Source of the DNA: Gracilaria gracilis
Lineage: Eukaryota > Rhodophyta > Florideophyceae > Gracilariales > Gracilariaceae
Assembly: GCA_030374805.1 (NCBI GenBank)
Contig: JARGSG010000225.1
Span: forward strand, 496,001 to 560,000
Length of the DNA: 64,000 nucleotides
Direction of reading: 5' to 3'
Below, in pieces: positions 20,458 to 31,235 of this stretch (positions are counted from its first letter, which is position 1; the number at the start of each line of letters is the position of its first letter). The notes under the pieces were generated by a model. The model was not told the DNA's origin, did no database searches, and was given only the letters and a program-made list of their open reading frames with translations. Position numbers and translations under genes: made by a program.

Positions 20458-22425
20458 CTAAGCTCCCGACCCTTGGTTGGAAGGGCCCGGAGCGCCGTCA
20501 CCAGTACCCCCATCGCTGGGATTGGATCCGCAAGTAAGGCGTGCAGCCAACGCGTCCCGCATTGCGGCGACGTCCCCGCTCGCGACAGTTGCGGAAAGCC
20601 CAACTCCTCGGAGGAAATGAGCGTTCACAGCCGCCTCACCGGTTCCACCCCCAGAGGGGAGGACGGCAGGCACCTCGATCACATCTGGTTCGTCCGGAAG
20701 GGAAGCCACCATGGCACCTGCCGACGAAGGTTCGGGCGCGGGTGAATTCACCGGCTCAGCCGTCGCCATTCCCGGCGCTGCCGTGTCATTGGAGGTCGGC
20801 TCAGCCGCGTTGGCGGAAGGAACCTCTTCGAATACGTCGTCATCATACCCCACGTCGGGTTCGTCGTCCATCATTTGGTCGTCGTCACCGCCGTAGGCGT
20901 GGTAAAAATCGTCAGCGTCGACGAAGCCAACGGGATGCCCGTAAGGGATATACCTCGGAGCCATCCGGAGAGCTGCCGCTTCAGCTGCGGTGATCTCTTG
21001 CACCTCCCAGAGATTCAAAAAGATGAAGTCTCCCGCCAATGACGTGCGTCGTCCCGGAGACCAGTCGAAACCGCCGTCCTCGTGACCGCGGCCGCTCTGA
21101 GCGAAGGGCACGCTGGCCCAATCAACTCGGTCGACTACGTCGAGGAGCCCACGAACTTCTTCGGCATTGTTTTCACCTCCCAGAGGGATCCACAACGAGA
21201 GTTATCGGATGCACGCACGAAGGCGAGGCGGAACATACCACAGTCGATACTGGTCATATACTTCCCATAGGAGATAAGCCATGTTGCGGATTGCCCACTC
21301 GGTGAGCACCACGGACCACAGTCCGGAATACGGATCCTCGATAAGGCAGGAGCCCAGATAGGAGAGGACCGGGGGCAACTCTACGTAGCACCCGCGACAC
21401 ACCTCCACCGAGGACCACCAAGTGGGAATTGGAACGTAACGGCCCAGCCGGCGATTGTGCCGGATTCGATTGATCTCCGTGTTTTGATACGGGACGAGAA
21501 ACCCGAAACGGGAACGCGCACGACGCTCATTGCGGATGGAGTTCTGTAACCACCGCGAACGGGACTCCTGGCGAAGATACCTGAACTCCGCCCGGATGAT
21601 TGGATGAATCCAACACACCGCCTCCTGGCGTACATTAAAACGTCCTCTCCGGGGGCAAGTCTCAACCACCGCCAAGCGGGCGCAGTACGAAATCTCGCCT
21701 TGTGTACGGTACAACAGGAGATCAAAGCTGATGGAATCAGGAATTGGGAACTCGAAGTTCGCCCGGCTCTGCCGCGCATAACCCAAGCGAACCAATGCCG
21801 CCTGAGCAGAAGCCAGCGACTCGCCGGAACGCCGCAACATTGTGTGAGGAGGAACGGCAACCCTTTGTCGCCAATCCCACGAAGTGGTGACTAGCGCCGG
21901 AAGATCCCCGGGAAGGCGATCAGTACCGTCCGCATAGGACACGATAAGCTCCTCGTTGAAAACGGCTGTCGGATGAAACCACGGAGCAGTCCGGAAGATA
22001 TGCGCATGAACGCGGGGGTTTAGCCCGGCGAGCTCGTCGTAAAAGGCCACGGCACTTCATGCATGACGTGACCTTGGGAATGCTGCCCTGGAGGAAGGAT
22101 GTGCCCGCCGCTGGCGTTGAGTCCCTGGGACGCCCCAGAAGCATTGCCGCTTTGCGGAAGAGGCATGGAAAGAAATCCGGAGAAGTATCCCGAGTTCGGA
22201 GGTTGACCGCTCATCGCGCGAGGTACTCGAGGAACGGGAAGGTTTGTAGTAACACCGCGAGAGCGAGAAGCAGACTGTTGTGAACAGGATTGATCGTCGT
22301 TGGAGCGAGGTTGGCACTGTCGAATGGTAGTGACTTGGTCTTCGCGAGGCGAGATGGAATCCGAAGACTTCGGGGATGCGCTTTTATGCCCACGGTTGGG
22401 AGTTTGACCCGCCATCGCGATGGCG
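20458..22425 (-). pseudogene. long antisense ORF inside chromovirus copy B, unknown
   Basis: Opposite to gag-pol, between pol and the 3' LTR, a coding-like frame begins at MAGQTPNRGHKSASP. It is Ser/Gln/Pro-rich (residues about 1-120), then changes frame near 22030-22050 into a region rich in aromatic and Arg residues (HAHIFRTAPWFHPTAVF, RYVPIPTWWSSVEVCRGC). A stop at 21202 interrupts the same frame, which then continues with an acidic tail (GGDDDQMMDDEPD) to 20458. No transmembrane segment or known domain is visible. Antisense ORFs in this position are known from some plant Ty3 (Tat-type) elements, but I see no sequence match. The function is unknown. Confidence 0.55.
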
Positions 22426-22451
22426 TGGCTCACTCTTAAGGAGGGGGATAT

Positions 22452-23302
22452 GAAGGACAACACTCCTTGGAAGCGATTTGAGGTACTTTGTTCATTCCCG
22501 CATCATGCGTTAGTAGATATATATGAGCTACACCGCTATTAGCGTGTCGCCTCGCTGAGGTAATTTCCACACATGTACACGTGGATTGCACGGCTCGAGG
22601 CGTGGCTTAGCGGGTGTGAATAGCACACGTGTAGCACGGATATGCCAGAGGCAGTGCACCCAGCATTGCTGTATTTACTTAGATATTTTATAGATTATTT
22701 TGCCCGGCGCACCCACTGTCAGTGGTGCGCCGAGCTCAGTACTTAGAGGGTTGAGCACCGCTCCCCCAAGTTAACTGCCCCTTGCCAAGCAAGGGCTTCT
22801 GGCTCTACCTATCATGCCTTCGCGGATTGTTCACCTCCAAGTAGAGTGACGACTGCGTTGTTCACGTATAGTTACCCACCCTTGTGGCGCTCAGAGTATA
22901 ACCACTATTCTTGTGTCTCTTTCCGACCTATTGTCGTATACTCGCCCCTGTATTGGGTTTGCTTTGTTCTCTCTCTCTTTTCCCCACTCTGGTGGTTTGC
23001 TTTCTCCCCTTTTTGGGTTTGCCTTTTTGCCCTGTTCTCAGTGGCCCGTTTCCATCACCTTGTCGTTGCCGTGCTACTCTCTTTCGAGGACTCATCTCGT
23101 GACCATGTGAGCACGTGGATCTCTACGGACTACTAATCACCCTAACGCTCCGACGCTTGTCGTGGTGGTTTGACCTCGGATTTACACCCGGCTTAGCTGT
23201 GTCATTCCCAGAGTGCTCCGTTCGCTGTGCTGCCCTGTCGAGGGGAAGATTCCGAACGTCTTCGTGAGCCTCCGGTTTTTTCGCCAAAGGCGTTGCTCCA
23301 CA
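22452..23302 (+). repeat. 3' LTR of copy B
   Basis: A purine tract (AAGGAGGGGGATA) precedes TGAAGGACAACAC, a plausible LTR start. The end GCTCCACA at 23302 is set by the loss of match to the LTR of copy A. The start is uncertain because copy A lacks it. A GC-rich hairpin at about 22705-22732 (CGGCGCACC...GGTGCGCCG) lies inside. CT-rich sequence from 22950 to 23010 matches copy A. Confidence 0.65.
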
Positions 23303-23339
23303 CCGCGAGCAATCGGGATGTGTTAACATATCGACCCTA

Positions 23340-23940
23340 ACTGCCAGACTCGAATCCATCAGTAGTGGAGCCGATAAAGATGATATCGATGGTCAGGTGG
23401 CGTGTTTGGTCACGAAAGGAGCGGAAAAAGAAGTTCAGACGTACTATAAATGGGCAGACAGGAGAGCCCTATTTGATCAATTCGACAAACTGGCTGAGAA
23501 CCTCGGACCCGTTGCTCTTGAAGCAGCACAAAATTACATCAAGGCCGGCATTCAATCACTCACGGCTGGAGGTATGCCATCTTCATCCTGTCTAAAAGAA
23601 TGAAAGCTCACCAGAGAGCTTCAGACAAGCAATAAAAGGCTTTCGTTTTCGACCCCCAACGAAGAAGTGGATCTGCCTGTTGTTTCACCACCTAAAAAGG
23701 CCTCTGCTTGCATGAAAAAGAGGAAATAGAGTTTTACGGAAAAGTTTGCCGCAAAGAAGCAGCAAACGAAAGCGAAGAAAGCAAAAACGAATGCTGTTGG
23801 GAGTACTAATGTGTCTAGGTCTCAATCACAATCATCCCAAGGGACTAAAAACCAATCTGAATCCATAGTGGAAGTCCCGAAAACAATTATAGATGTAGCA
23901 ATAAAGAGAGGTCTAGGCGTAGTAGAAAACCCAAGTAATT
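23340..23940 (+). pseudogene. MULE transposase C-terminal remnant
   Basis: The translated stretch FDQFDKLAENLGPVALEAA...YIKAGIQSL aligns by eye with CDQMHKVAETFGQVALESL...YLREGLKQL at about 53700 in the young MULE of this window. Downstream, past a stop near 23603, the same kind of Lys/Ser/Gln-rich tail follows (AAKKQQTKAKKAKTNA, SRSQSQSSQGTKNQ) to a stop near 23940. Only the last part of a transposase survives. Confidence 0.6.
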
Positions 23941-24589
23941 AGTTTCTGAGTGTTTGGATGATCTGTGAATGGAAATGTACCACTGGGATACCAGCTGTTA
24001 AAAACTCACAAGTTGTTTTACACATGATTGTTTATGATGAATTAGGAAAAGGAAGAGCTCAACGCAACGCGAACAACTTACGGGTTCATTGCTACACGTC
24101 TCTGCGGTTTGCACTTCTGAGTTTGGCTGCTATCAGGCCCGTATTAGTGAATGACTGACTACGGAGGAAAATGGGCATGACTATGACTGACTGACTCCCT
24201 CTTTCGACAAGTAGTCAGTCAAAGTAGTCATCGTATATAAAGAAGCATTTTGAACAATCGATAGAGCCTACATGCGCCGTGAGATGATCTTCGGGGATCA
24301 AACATTGAAGTTTTTTCTCTCCGCCGTCGGCCGAGAGAACGATTTCTCACCACCTTGAAACAGTAGTGTTCCCAGCCAGTTTGAGCGATTCCCTACTTTT
24401 GAGAATGACTACCTTTGCTTCTTGTTTGTGTCTTTAATACATTTGGAGATGCCAAAAAACACTTCTGGTGCATCATTAACTGTCCCTAGGGAGGAGGAAG
24501 ACACACAACATGCTATAACGCCCTCTCAATCACCTACAAACCTTCAAATCAATGCCAAGAATCTCATTCAATAGCAGCGAAATCAGCAA

Positions 24590-24886
24590 ATGAGGCGCCG
24601 ACAGACACAAAAATCCGGAAAAACTCAAGCACGATCCTCAATATGGAGCACACAAGCAGCTCGTATCTCCAAAATTGGTTCAAAAGTAAGCTTTAAGTGC
24701 ATAGTCTGTGACTTTGTTGGGGCAAAGAACCAAAATCTCTCTACGTCCAACATAATTAAGCACCATCAAACCAAACATGTCAGACTCTATGACAAGCTTA
24801 AACGTCAGAACCTTTCTTCTTCTCCGTTGAAAAGGATAGAATCTATATTTCGTCAAGAAAGAGAACAATACAGGCGTCGAAACTGA
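24590..24886 (+). pseudogene. BED zinc finger part of hAT transposase
   Basis: The frame encodes a basic start (RRRQTQKSGKTQARS) and then SKVSFKCIVCDFVG...NIIKHHQTKH. The spacing C-x2-C...H-x4-H fits a BED finger, the DNA-binding domain at the N-terminus of hAT transposases. The frame stops at 24886 after REQYRRRN. The following frame (24947-25354) is not clearly related to a hAT core. Confidence 0.55.
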
Positions 24887-25304
24887 ACTGGTGTCATCAC
24901 CAATTACTTCGAGAAGAGGACCAGCTTCCAAGCTTCAAGGTCACAGATGGGGACGTACAACACCGATGACGTTGACCCTAAGATGTTACAAACAGTAAGG
25001 GCAGTCTTTTTTGCGTGGGCTACTGAAACCTCCATAACAAAAATAGGATCGCCTCTGCTGCAAGGCTCAATAGATGTATGTGGTGGTCGTTTGTGTTTTG
25101 CGAGCAAAACGCCGGTCGACAAATTTCTATTGGAAACTTATAAAGCCGTCTGTTCAATTATCAAAGTTTCAATGAAGGAAGCGGAGACTGAAAAGGAAGA
25201 GTACAAAACTATCGTGAGCCATGCTGTTGTACGTGAAAGTATTGAGCCGGATAAATCTTTAATGAGTCAAAAAGAAGAGCTTAAAGCCGTGTGGAGCCTT
25301 TTCC

Positions 25305-25697
25305 GTGGGGGAAATGTTCACGACATTGCAGGAAAACGGCAGGCAGGAGCCTGACATGGCTTTAAAATATTGGAAAGTTGCAGACCAACAAACTGCACTA
25401 GTGAGTCCAGTACCCTTCAACCGTATTGCACGGGCAGCTTTATCGGCTCAAGCATCTTCACCATCTGCTGAGAGACTGTTTAGTGATCTTGGTCGTATAG
25501 AAGGGACCCAAAGACAGACAATTTTGTCTGGAACCTTGGAAATGACGGAAGCTTTACCATCTTTTGTACGAGCAGAGGTGGAGAACTTTCAGGGTCCACA
25601 GCATTCTGTTCTCCATCTAATAGCGTTTGCATTCCGCAAGACCGTTGCGAAAGTTGCAACAAAAGTGTTGTGGACTTTAACGGCTACTACTGAGTAA
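25305..25697 (+). pseudogene. hAT C-terminal dimerisation domain
   Basis: The segment contains FNRIARAALSAQASSPSAERLFSDLGRIEG split over the standard hAT motif (SxxAERxFS), followed by RQTILSGTLEMTEAL. This domain drives transposase dimerisation. The upstream catalytic DDE region is missing or unrecognisable. Confidence 0.7.
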
Positions 25698-26279
25698 AAT
25701 GATGCTCCGTTTGAGCCTGTAAACCTTGAATGACTACTTTTTGACTACACTGACTGACTACCGCAAAAAGCAGGTAACTATATGACTTCGAAAGCCGAAA
25801 AATAGTTGTCAGAAATACGACCCTGGCTGCTATTGAAGCCAAGTTGAAGTTACAGAAGCTGCTTTAATGGGACGCGACGTCACCCACGAGGGGTATATTC
25901 GGTGCCAGGCAGCCTCTGTAGACTCACGACTGTGGTCTCCTAGGCACCACTTGAATGCTGCACGCCCGCTGTCTAGGTTGGTCGTTGACTGCAGGCGGTC
26001 GTTGATGACCGGTTCTTATGGGATACTGTGTTTATAGCCGTCCATTCCTTAAGTCGGCAGAAATCCTAAAATCGACAAGGCGCTTCTTGTCCCATTTTCG
26101 CAGATCTGCCTTTCAAGCAGAACAACGATAGAAGCATTTGCCATCTCATCTCCGATAGCGAACCAACTAATTTGAGGTTAGCAAATGTAAAGCCATATTC
26201 AAAAAGCGCGCACTTTTCTTGTTCGAACGATACATATTCCAACCCGACAGCTCAGCGGAGCGAACGCGCACAATGGAAA

Positions 26280-27938
26280 CTGTTCCAACTATCCACAATG
26301 GACTCTCGATATGCAATTCTGCAGACCGCCGTGTTCGAGCGCTTTAACAAGAATGCATCATGACAGGCGTTATCCGAACAGCCTTCCATGAGTGTGGGAA
26401 TGCTTTGGCGGGCATATACGTCTTGGGCACGAACGTTTCCAGCCTCGCAACCACTCCACCCTGGGGATATTCATCTGAAGCGGACTTCAATGGGCAGACC
26501 GACACTGTTGACTCCTGATGAAGAGAACACGATTGCAGAACTAGTCCTTTATTAAGCAGAGAACAATACACCTCTTACGAGACAGGGAATACGTGACCTA
26601 GTTGAAGATTACGTCTCACTTCTTCCACAAGAAAGGCAAGCAAAGATCACTTTCTTCCACAACCGTCCGTCCAACAACTGGGTTACCTCGTTTCTAAAAC
26701 GGAACGACCTTCACGTACAACATGTAAAAATGATGGAAGACAAAAGAGTGAACGCTGAAACGCCGGAAAACATGACCGAACACATCCCGAGAGTGCAGGC
26801 CGCAATCAAACGCTATCAAATAACACATCCTCGCTACTTATTCAATACTGATCAATCCGGGGCCTCGTTTGACAAAATGAAAGGCCGAAGCCTTCGGAAG
26901 GGTATTGGCGCTGCAGGTGCTCGTTTAGTCCAAAAGGCACTCTCTAGAAAAGGTAACTTGGACAGAATAACACTCATGTCAGTTGTTTCTGCCAGCGGTT
27001 TGGCTTACAAACCTGTTATTGTATTCCCAGGAAAGTTAGACCAATACCGCCGCGTTCGCGGTGAGATCCAGTCTTTGCATTCCATACTACCTCCATGTTA
27101 TTTGTTCCAACGTAACCCACCTGGTGCTGACACGGAAACCGTATTTGGATGGGCTAAATGTTTTCTCGAAGAGACGAAAGAACTTCGAAGCAGAAACCAG
27201 AAACTACTTTTGCTGCTTGACGGATATGGTGCACATGTTCAGTACAAGACTTTGAAATTGTTGAAGGAAAAAAATGTCATTGTTATTGCCCTTCCTGCTC
27301 ATTCCTCTCACATCAGCCAGCCGCTGGATAGGAGTGTTTTCAGTCCATATAAGTCTTAATTGCAGCATGAGTTGCACAAGGCAGCCCGACAGAAGCAAAA
27401 GCTAAAAGCATTCGACGTAGAACAATGCATAAGCAATGCGTACTCTAGCTCACACACTGTGCCAAACATTGGCTCCGGTTTTCATAAGACTGGGGTTTGG
27501 GATATGGAATTGATGCAGCCGAATTTTGCTCCACTGGAAAAGTATATGATCGAGTCCAACGGTAAGAGAGTTGACCTCCTTACTGTCCAGGAATTGCTTC
27601 AGACATTTGAAAAGAGGCACCGTACTTTGTTGCGGGATACAGCGGTGAAGGAAGAAGGCCATGTTCGGATCAACACAACTGCTGGCGCGCATTTGACAAT
27701 GGAGGTTGTTTTAAAGGCGCTAGCACAACGAGAGGCAGCTTGTCGAGCCAAGAGAAGAGAGGCAGCAATCCGTGAAATGGATTTAGCGTATAAGGAACGA
27801 AAGGCTGACATTAACCGTTTTGTTCAGTTAGCGCCAGAAAGGAGCATAGGACGTGAGCGTCCTGCCCAAACTCGTAGGGCGCGTAGGGACCTACCTCGAG
27901 GTAGGGCGAGTGGTGTTGTGATTGATGGAACGCTGTGA
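26280..27938 (+). pseudogene. pogo/CENP-B-like transposase
   Basis: The N-terminal part (about 26480-26720) has GRPTLLTPDEENTIAELV and FFHNRPSNNWVTSFLKR, the helix-turn-helix regions of the CENP-B/pogo group. The DDE domain has YLFNTDQSG for the first Asp, LLLLDGYGAH for the second and SQPLDRSVFSPYKS for the third. The frame then stops (TAA at 27357) and resumes unchanged to 27938 with a basic C-terminus (REAACRAKRREAAIREM). A further stop lies near 26555. Such transposases cut and paste Tc1/mariner-superfamily elements. A small hairpin (ATATGTGCGC...GCGCATAT, about 27988-28011) follows the gene. Confidence 0.75.
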
Positions 27939-28195
27939 AGAACCGTTCAAGCACAGGTTGATTCAAGTGTTAGAACGCATTAAAAGAATATGTGCGCTGC
28001 AAGGCGCATATTTCTTGTTTATTTTAGGGGATCTTGCTTTTTGAGCCGTTTGAGGCAGTCGCTTGGTTTCTATATAGCGTGCGACGTAAACAACAACTTG
28101 TTTTTTCTTTGGTACCAATGATTAGAGAGCGTATGTTTTACACCCTTGAGGAGTTAGGAGCCAGTTGGCCAAAGAGTTTCAGAGATAGAGCCAGT

Positions 28196-28503
28196 TGTGT
28201 GGACAGCTGTACACGGTGCTCGAGGCCCAGCCGCCGTTGGCGGGCCTCTTCGTGTCAGCCATCCCTACGCGCTCATGTGCCCAGCCCGCTGAGCGCCCTA
28301 TCACTTTGAGCTCGAGCGCGCCTCCGCGCTAGAGGCGCGCCTAACACCACTATAATAAAATACCGGGACTCCGCAGCGCCTGCGCGAGTCCCGGGGGAGC
28401 CAGCACGGAGAGAACAGTCTCTTCCTCTTTCTGCTGGTCCTTGCTCCGGTTTGCTCTAGCCGGCCCACTCGTTAACCCCACTCGCCTCGCTACCGTCTAC
28501 GCA
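28196..28503 (+). repeat. copia LTR and leader
   Basis: The sequence starts TGTGGACAG and matches 35113-35430 with scattered substitutions. It includes a perfect 9-bp hairpin (28316-28324 with 28332-28340). An AT-rich CTATAATAAAAT at about 28350 could serve as TATA-like or polyadenylation signal. The match runs through the leader into the first gag codons, so the LTR/leader boundary is not fixed; the left boundary is also approximate. Confidence 0.6.
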
Positions 28504-29805
28504 ATGGACAACGCTACCCCAGTTATGGGCCCAGGTTTACGTTCCTCTAAACCACTTTCACCGACCGATCCTCCGATGTTTAAGCCGGAAGGCGACCTCC
28601 AAGAGTATCGTCGCGACGTTTCAAGTTGGGTGGAAACCATACAAGCCGCGGCAGAGAAAGGCACCGACCGGTTGTACAAAACTGTCTACGCCACTCTTGC
28701 TCGTCCTTTTTATGACCGTGGTTTACCTCGTGAGCAAAAATCTATAGTTGATGAGGCAGTCGCTAAGCAACTTATCGATTTAAATCACAACGATCAAATT
28801 GAGGCAGTCAAGGACATCGTCAAACTCATCGCCGTCGATCCTCCGATAGCAATTGTAACACCATTGATCTCATCCTTCACTGAGGTAACTCAGTGCAAGC
28901 GTCGCCGCAGCGAAGATTTGAACGCTTTCGTACCTCGCTTCCGAGGCTTGGCAGCCGATCATCTTATGCATGTTGGACTATCGACTTCCTCTCAAGTCAG
29001 TGAGGTCCTTGCAATAACGCTCCTAAACAACGCTTTACTGAGTGAGGAGACGTTAACCAACGCCAAGTTGCAACTTGTTGCACTAGCAGAAGCTCGTCAA
29101 AAAGACCAACCTGAGGCGGAAGTGTCGATAACGAAGAGTTCCCATGCGTCCGTCCTCGAGTTCTTCAACAAGTTTGCCGATATATTCAACTCCGACAATG
29201 CCCTCCCGCAACCTTCCGACAACGCTAATACCGTTCGTAGCAAGGCCACTGAACTAGGCAGCGGCGCACACGGGCTCCTCGAGAGTTATTCGGAAGTCAT
29301 TGAGTATCTTAATGACCGAACTCCAGATGAGAACCACATTCGTGACATGTTTTCCACTGGCCCTCGTTGCAAGCTCAACCTTGACGACGCCGTTAAGGTT
29401 ATACGCAACTTGACCTTTACGCCCAAGTAGGCAGACAAATCTTATACGAAGGCTGATATTGAAAACATGGTCGGACAACGCGTTCAGCAGGCATTGGCAG
29501 CTTACCAGAAGCAATCACAGCCAAGCCAGAGCACCAACGCTCCCCAGCGCGCGCACAACGAACAGCGCGGCAATTCCTCTCGACGCCGCCGGTCAAACAA
29601 ACGAAAGACCGAGCGGGAGGCTGGGTACTGCTTTGACTATGGCTCTAAGACTCATCTCCGCGGGAGTTATGAGTGCCAAAGCCCATCACACGAAACCAAA
29701 CGCATTCGTGCTGTCAAGGAAGGGAAAGGCAAACATGACGCCCCGGCTAAGTCAGACAAGGGTTTTCGAAAAGGCTCCAACCCCTCCCAACGCAGTCATC
29801 TCTAA
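28504..29805 (+). pseudogene. copia gag
   Basis: The ATG at 28504 (MDNATPVMGPGLRSS) is conserved in the second copy at about 35425. The protein is helical and capsid-like (LQEYRRDVSSWVETIQ, DEAVAKQLIDLNHNDQ). A TAG at 29428 interrupts the frame, which continues (ADKSYTKADIENMVGQR) into a basic region and a degenerate zinc knuckle, YCFDYGSKTHLRGSYEC, in which one Cys is Tyr. It would bind element RNA; this copy is defective. Confidence 0.72.
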
Positions 29806-31235
29806 CTGCAGAGGAAGGAGCCTATTCTGACCTGTTTCCCGCGTTCGCAGACGCAAACCCTATCGTCGATCCAGGTTGCCCAAAGAGTGTAGGGTCTTTG
29901 TGCGCCATAGCACAGCTCTGCGTCTCCTTGCGGACAGAACTAGTTCTCGACGAGCTAGATTGCGAGCCCTTCCTCCATAGCTTCGGGGAGGAATGCGTAG
30001 ACGCCGCACCAACCTTTGCCATGTGGAAATTTCAAGGCACTGATGAAAACGGAACCCCCTTCGTGCTACCGTTCTATGTAGTACACGGTAGGGGACCAAT
30101 CTTGTTGGGGAACGATGTACTATCACGCTCCGACCTCCTGAATCGGGAGAACAAGATCCGCATCCCTCAAGGGATAGTGGGCAACCACTCCGCACCTGTC
30201 CTTCTCCGAACCTACCATACCGGTTCCGAACTGACGAAGCGCAGCAGACTCCTCGTCGTCCCTTCGTGCACCAAATCAGTGAAGTCCTTCTTCACCCATG
30301 CGAAGAACCTTGCCTTCAAGGGAAATGTCATAAAGAATGAGGAGCGTTTCGCCAAACGCTTCCATCTATACACCCATTTACGCCCGAAGGACATGAAGAG
30401 AATCTGTGAGCGTTCCGGAGTCCTCACAAGGACGCTCGAAGCTCTGCTACAATCCTCCTTTGACTCATGTTCGACATGTGCGAGCACTGCTTGCCCACTC
30501 GCGTCCAGAAAGGTCTCTTTCTCCCGTATTTTGAAGGAATTCAATGACCATGTCCAAGTGGACTTCATGTTTGTAGCCGAACTCGCCAACCTTCCAATCC
30601 TCCATATGAAGGATGCAGCCTCAGGCTTCTCATCAGCGTGGTTATGCTTCTCAACGAACATGAAAAAAACTGCGGAAAGCTTTGTGATCCATTGGATCTG
30701 AACCCATGGCGCCCCCACAGAACTCTCGGGCGACCCAGAATTCGACTGCGAAGACTTCAGAGCAATGTGTGCCTCGCATGGCATTAAATTTTGTGCCAGG
30801 CCAGCCCGTCGCCACAATAAGCTAGGAATCGTCGAGTCCTCCAACGAGGCCATCAGATTCCTGATCCAACGCCTCGTTAAAGACCGACAATTCACGGCTC
30901 CTAGATGGCAACAGTGCCCCTCTGACCAAGAATTGGTCTCTAGAGCCACATTCCTCAAGAACATCCTGCTAGGTTCGAGGTTCGTATCAAGTTTCGAGCT
31001 GGCTCGAGAGTATAGGCCGGCACTCCAGGGCCTGCCAAAGGCCAGGCTCACGAAGGATCTCGCCGATGCCTACCACGAAAAGGCAGCTCGTCAAGCCCTG
31101 CATACGTTCTTACGCACGAAAAACGTACGGCACTTTGAAAAAAACACTACTTGTTCCCAAGACACCTGTCTATTACTTTGTGAAAAACGCAAGGAGGGGA
31201 CAGTGGTATCCAGGGTTTGTCAAGGAGGTCTATGA
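29806..31235 (+). pseudogene. copia protease and integrase
   Basis: Protease signals are PIVDPGCPKSVGSLC (an Asp where DTG/DSG is usual) and GPILLGNDVLSRSD. Farther on are a Cys pair (CSTCASTACPL) and integrase core motifs: VQVDFMF for the first Asp, LSGDPEFDCEDF for the second and LGIVESSNEAIRF for the Glu. A TGA at 30699 interrupts the core and the frame then resumes at the same phase. Sequence after about 31066 moves to another frame. Confidence 0.78.

Larger units (their letters stand above)
14638..23302 (+). mobile_element. Ty3 chromovirus copy B (plus), 5'-truncated
   Basis: This copy begins inside gag at AGCGGTGCGATTCTCG and runs through protease, reverse transcriptase, RNase H, integrase and chromodomain to a 3' LTR. 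Between pol and the LTR lies about 2.2 kb with a long ORF on the opposite strand. It lacks its 5' LTR and the first part of gag. The integrase has a catalytic Asp-to-Gly change and the chromodomain has a stop, so it is not autonomous. Confidence 0.9.
24140..25770 (+). mobile_element. hAT element, internally deleted
   Basis: The segment combines a BED-type zinc finger and a hAT C-terminal dimerisation region with too little sequence between for the catalytic domain. Both ends carry related GTAGTCAGTCA motifs. At 24215-24235 the plus strand reads GTAGTCAGTCAAAGTAGTCAT; the reverse complement of about 25730-25765 gives GTAGTCAGTCAGTGTAGTCA. Further GACTGACT copies lie nearby. Exact ends and the target duplication were not resolved. 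Confidence 0.6.
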
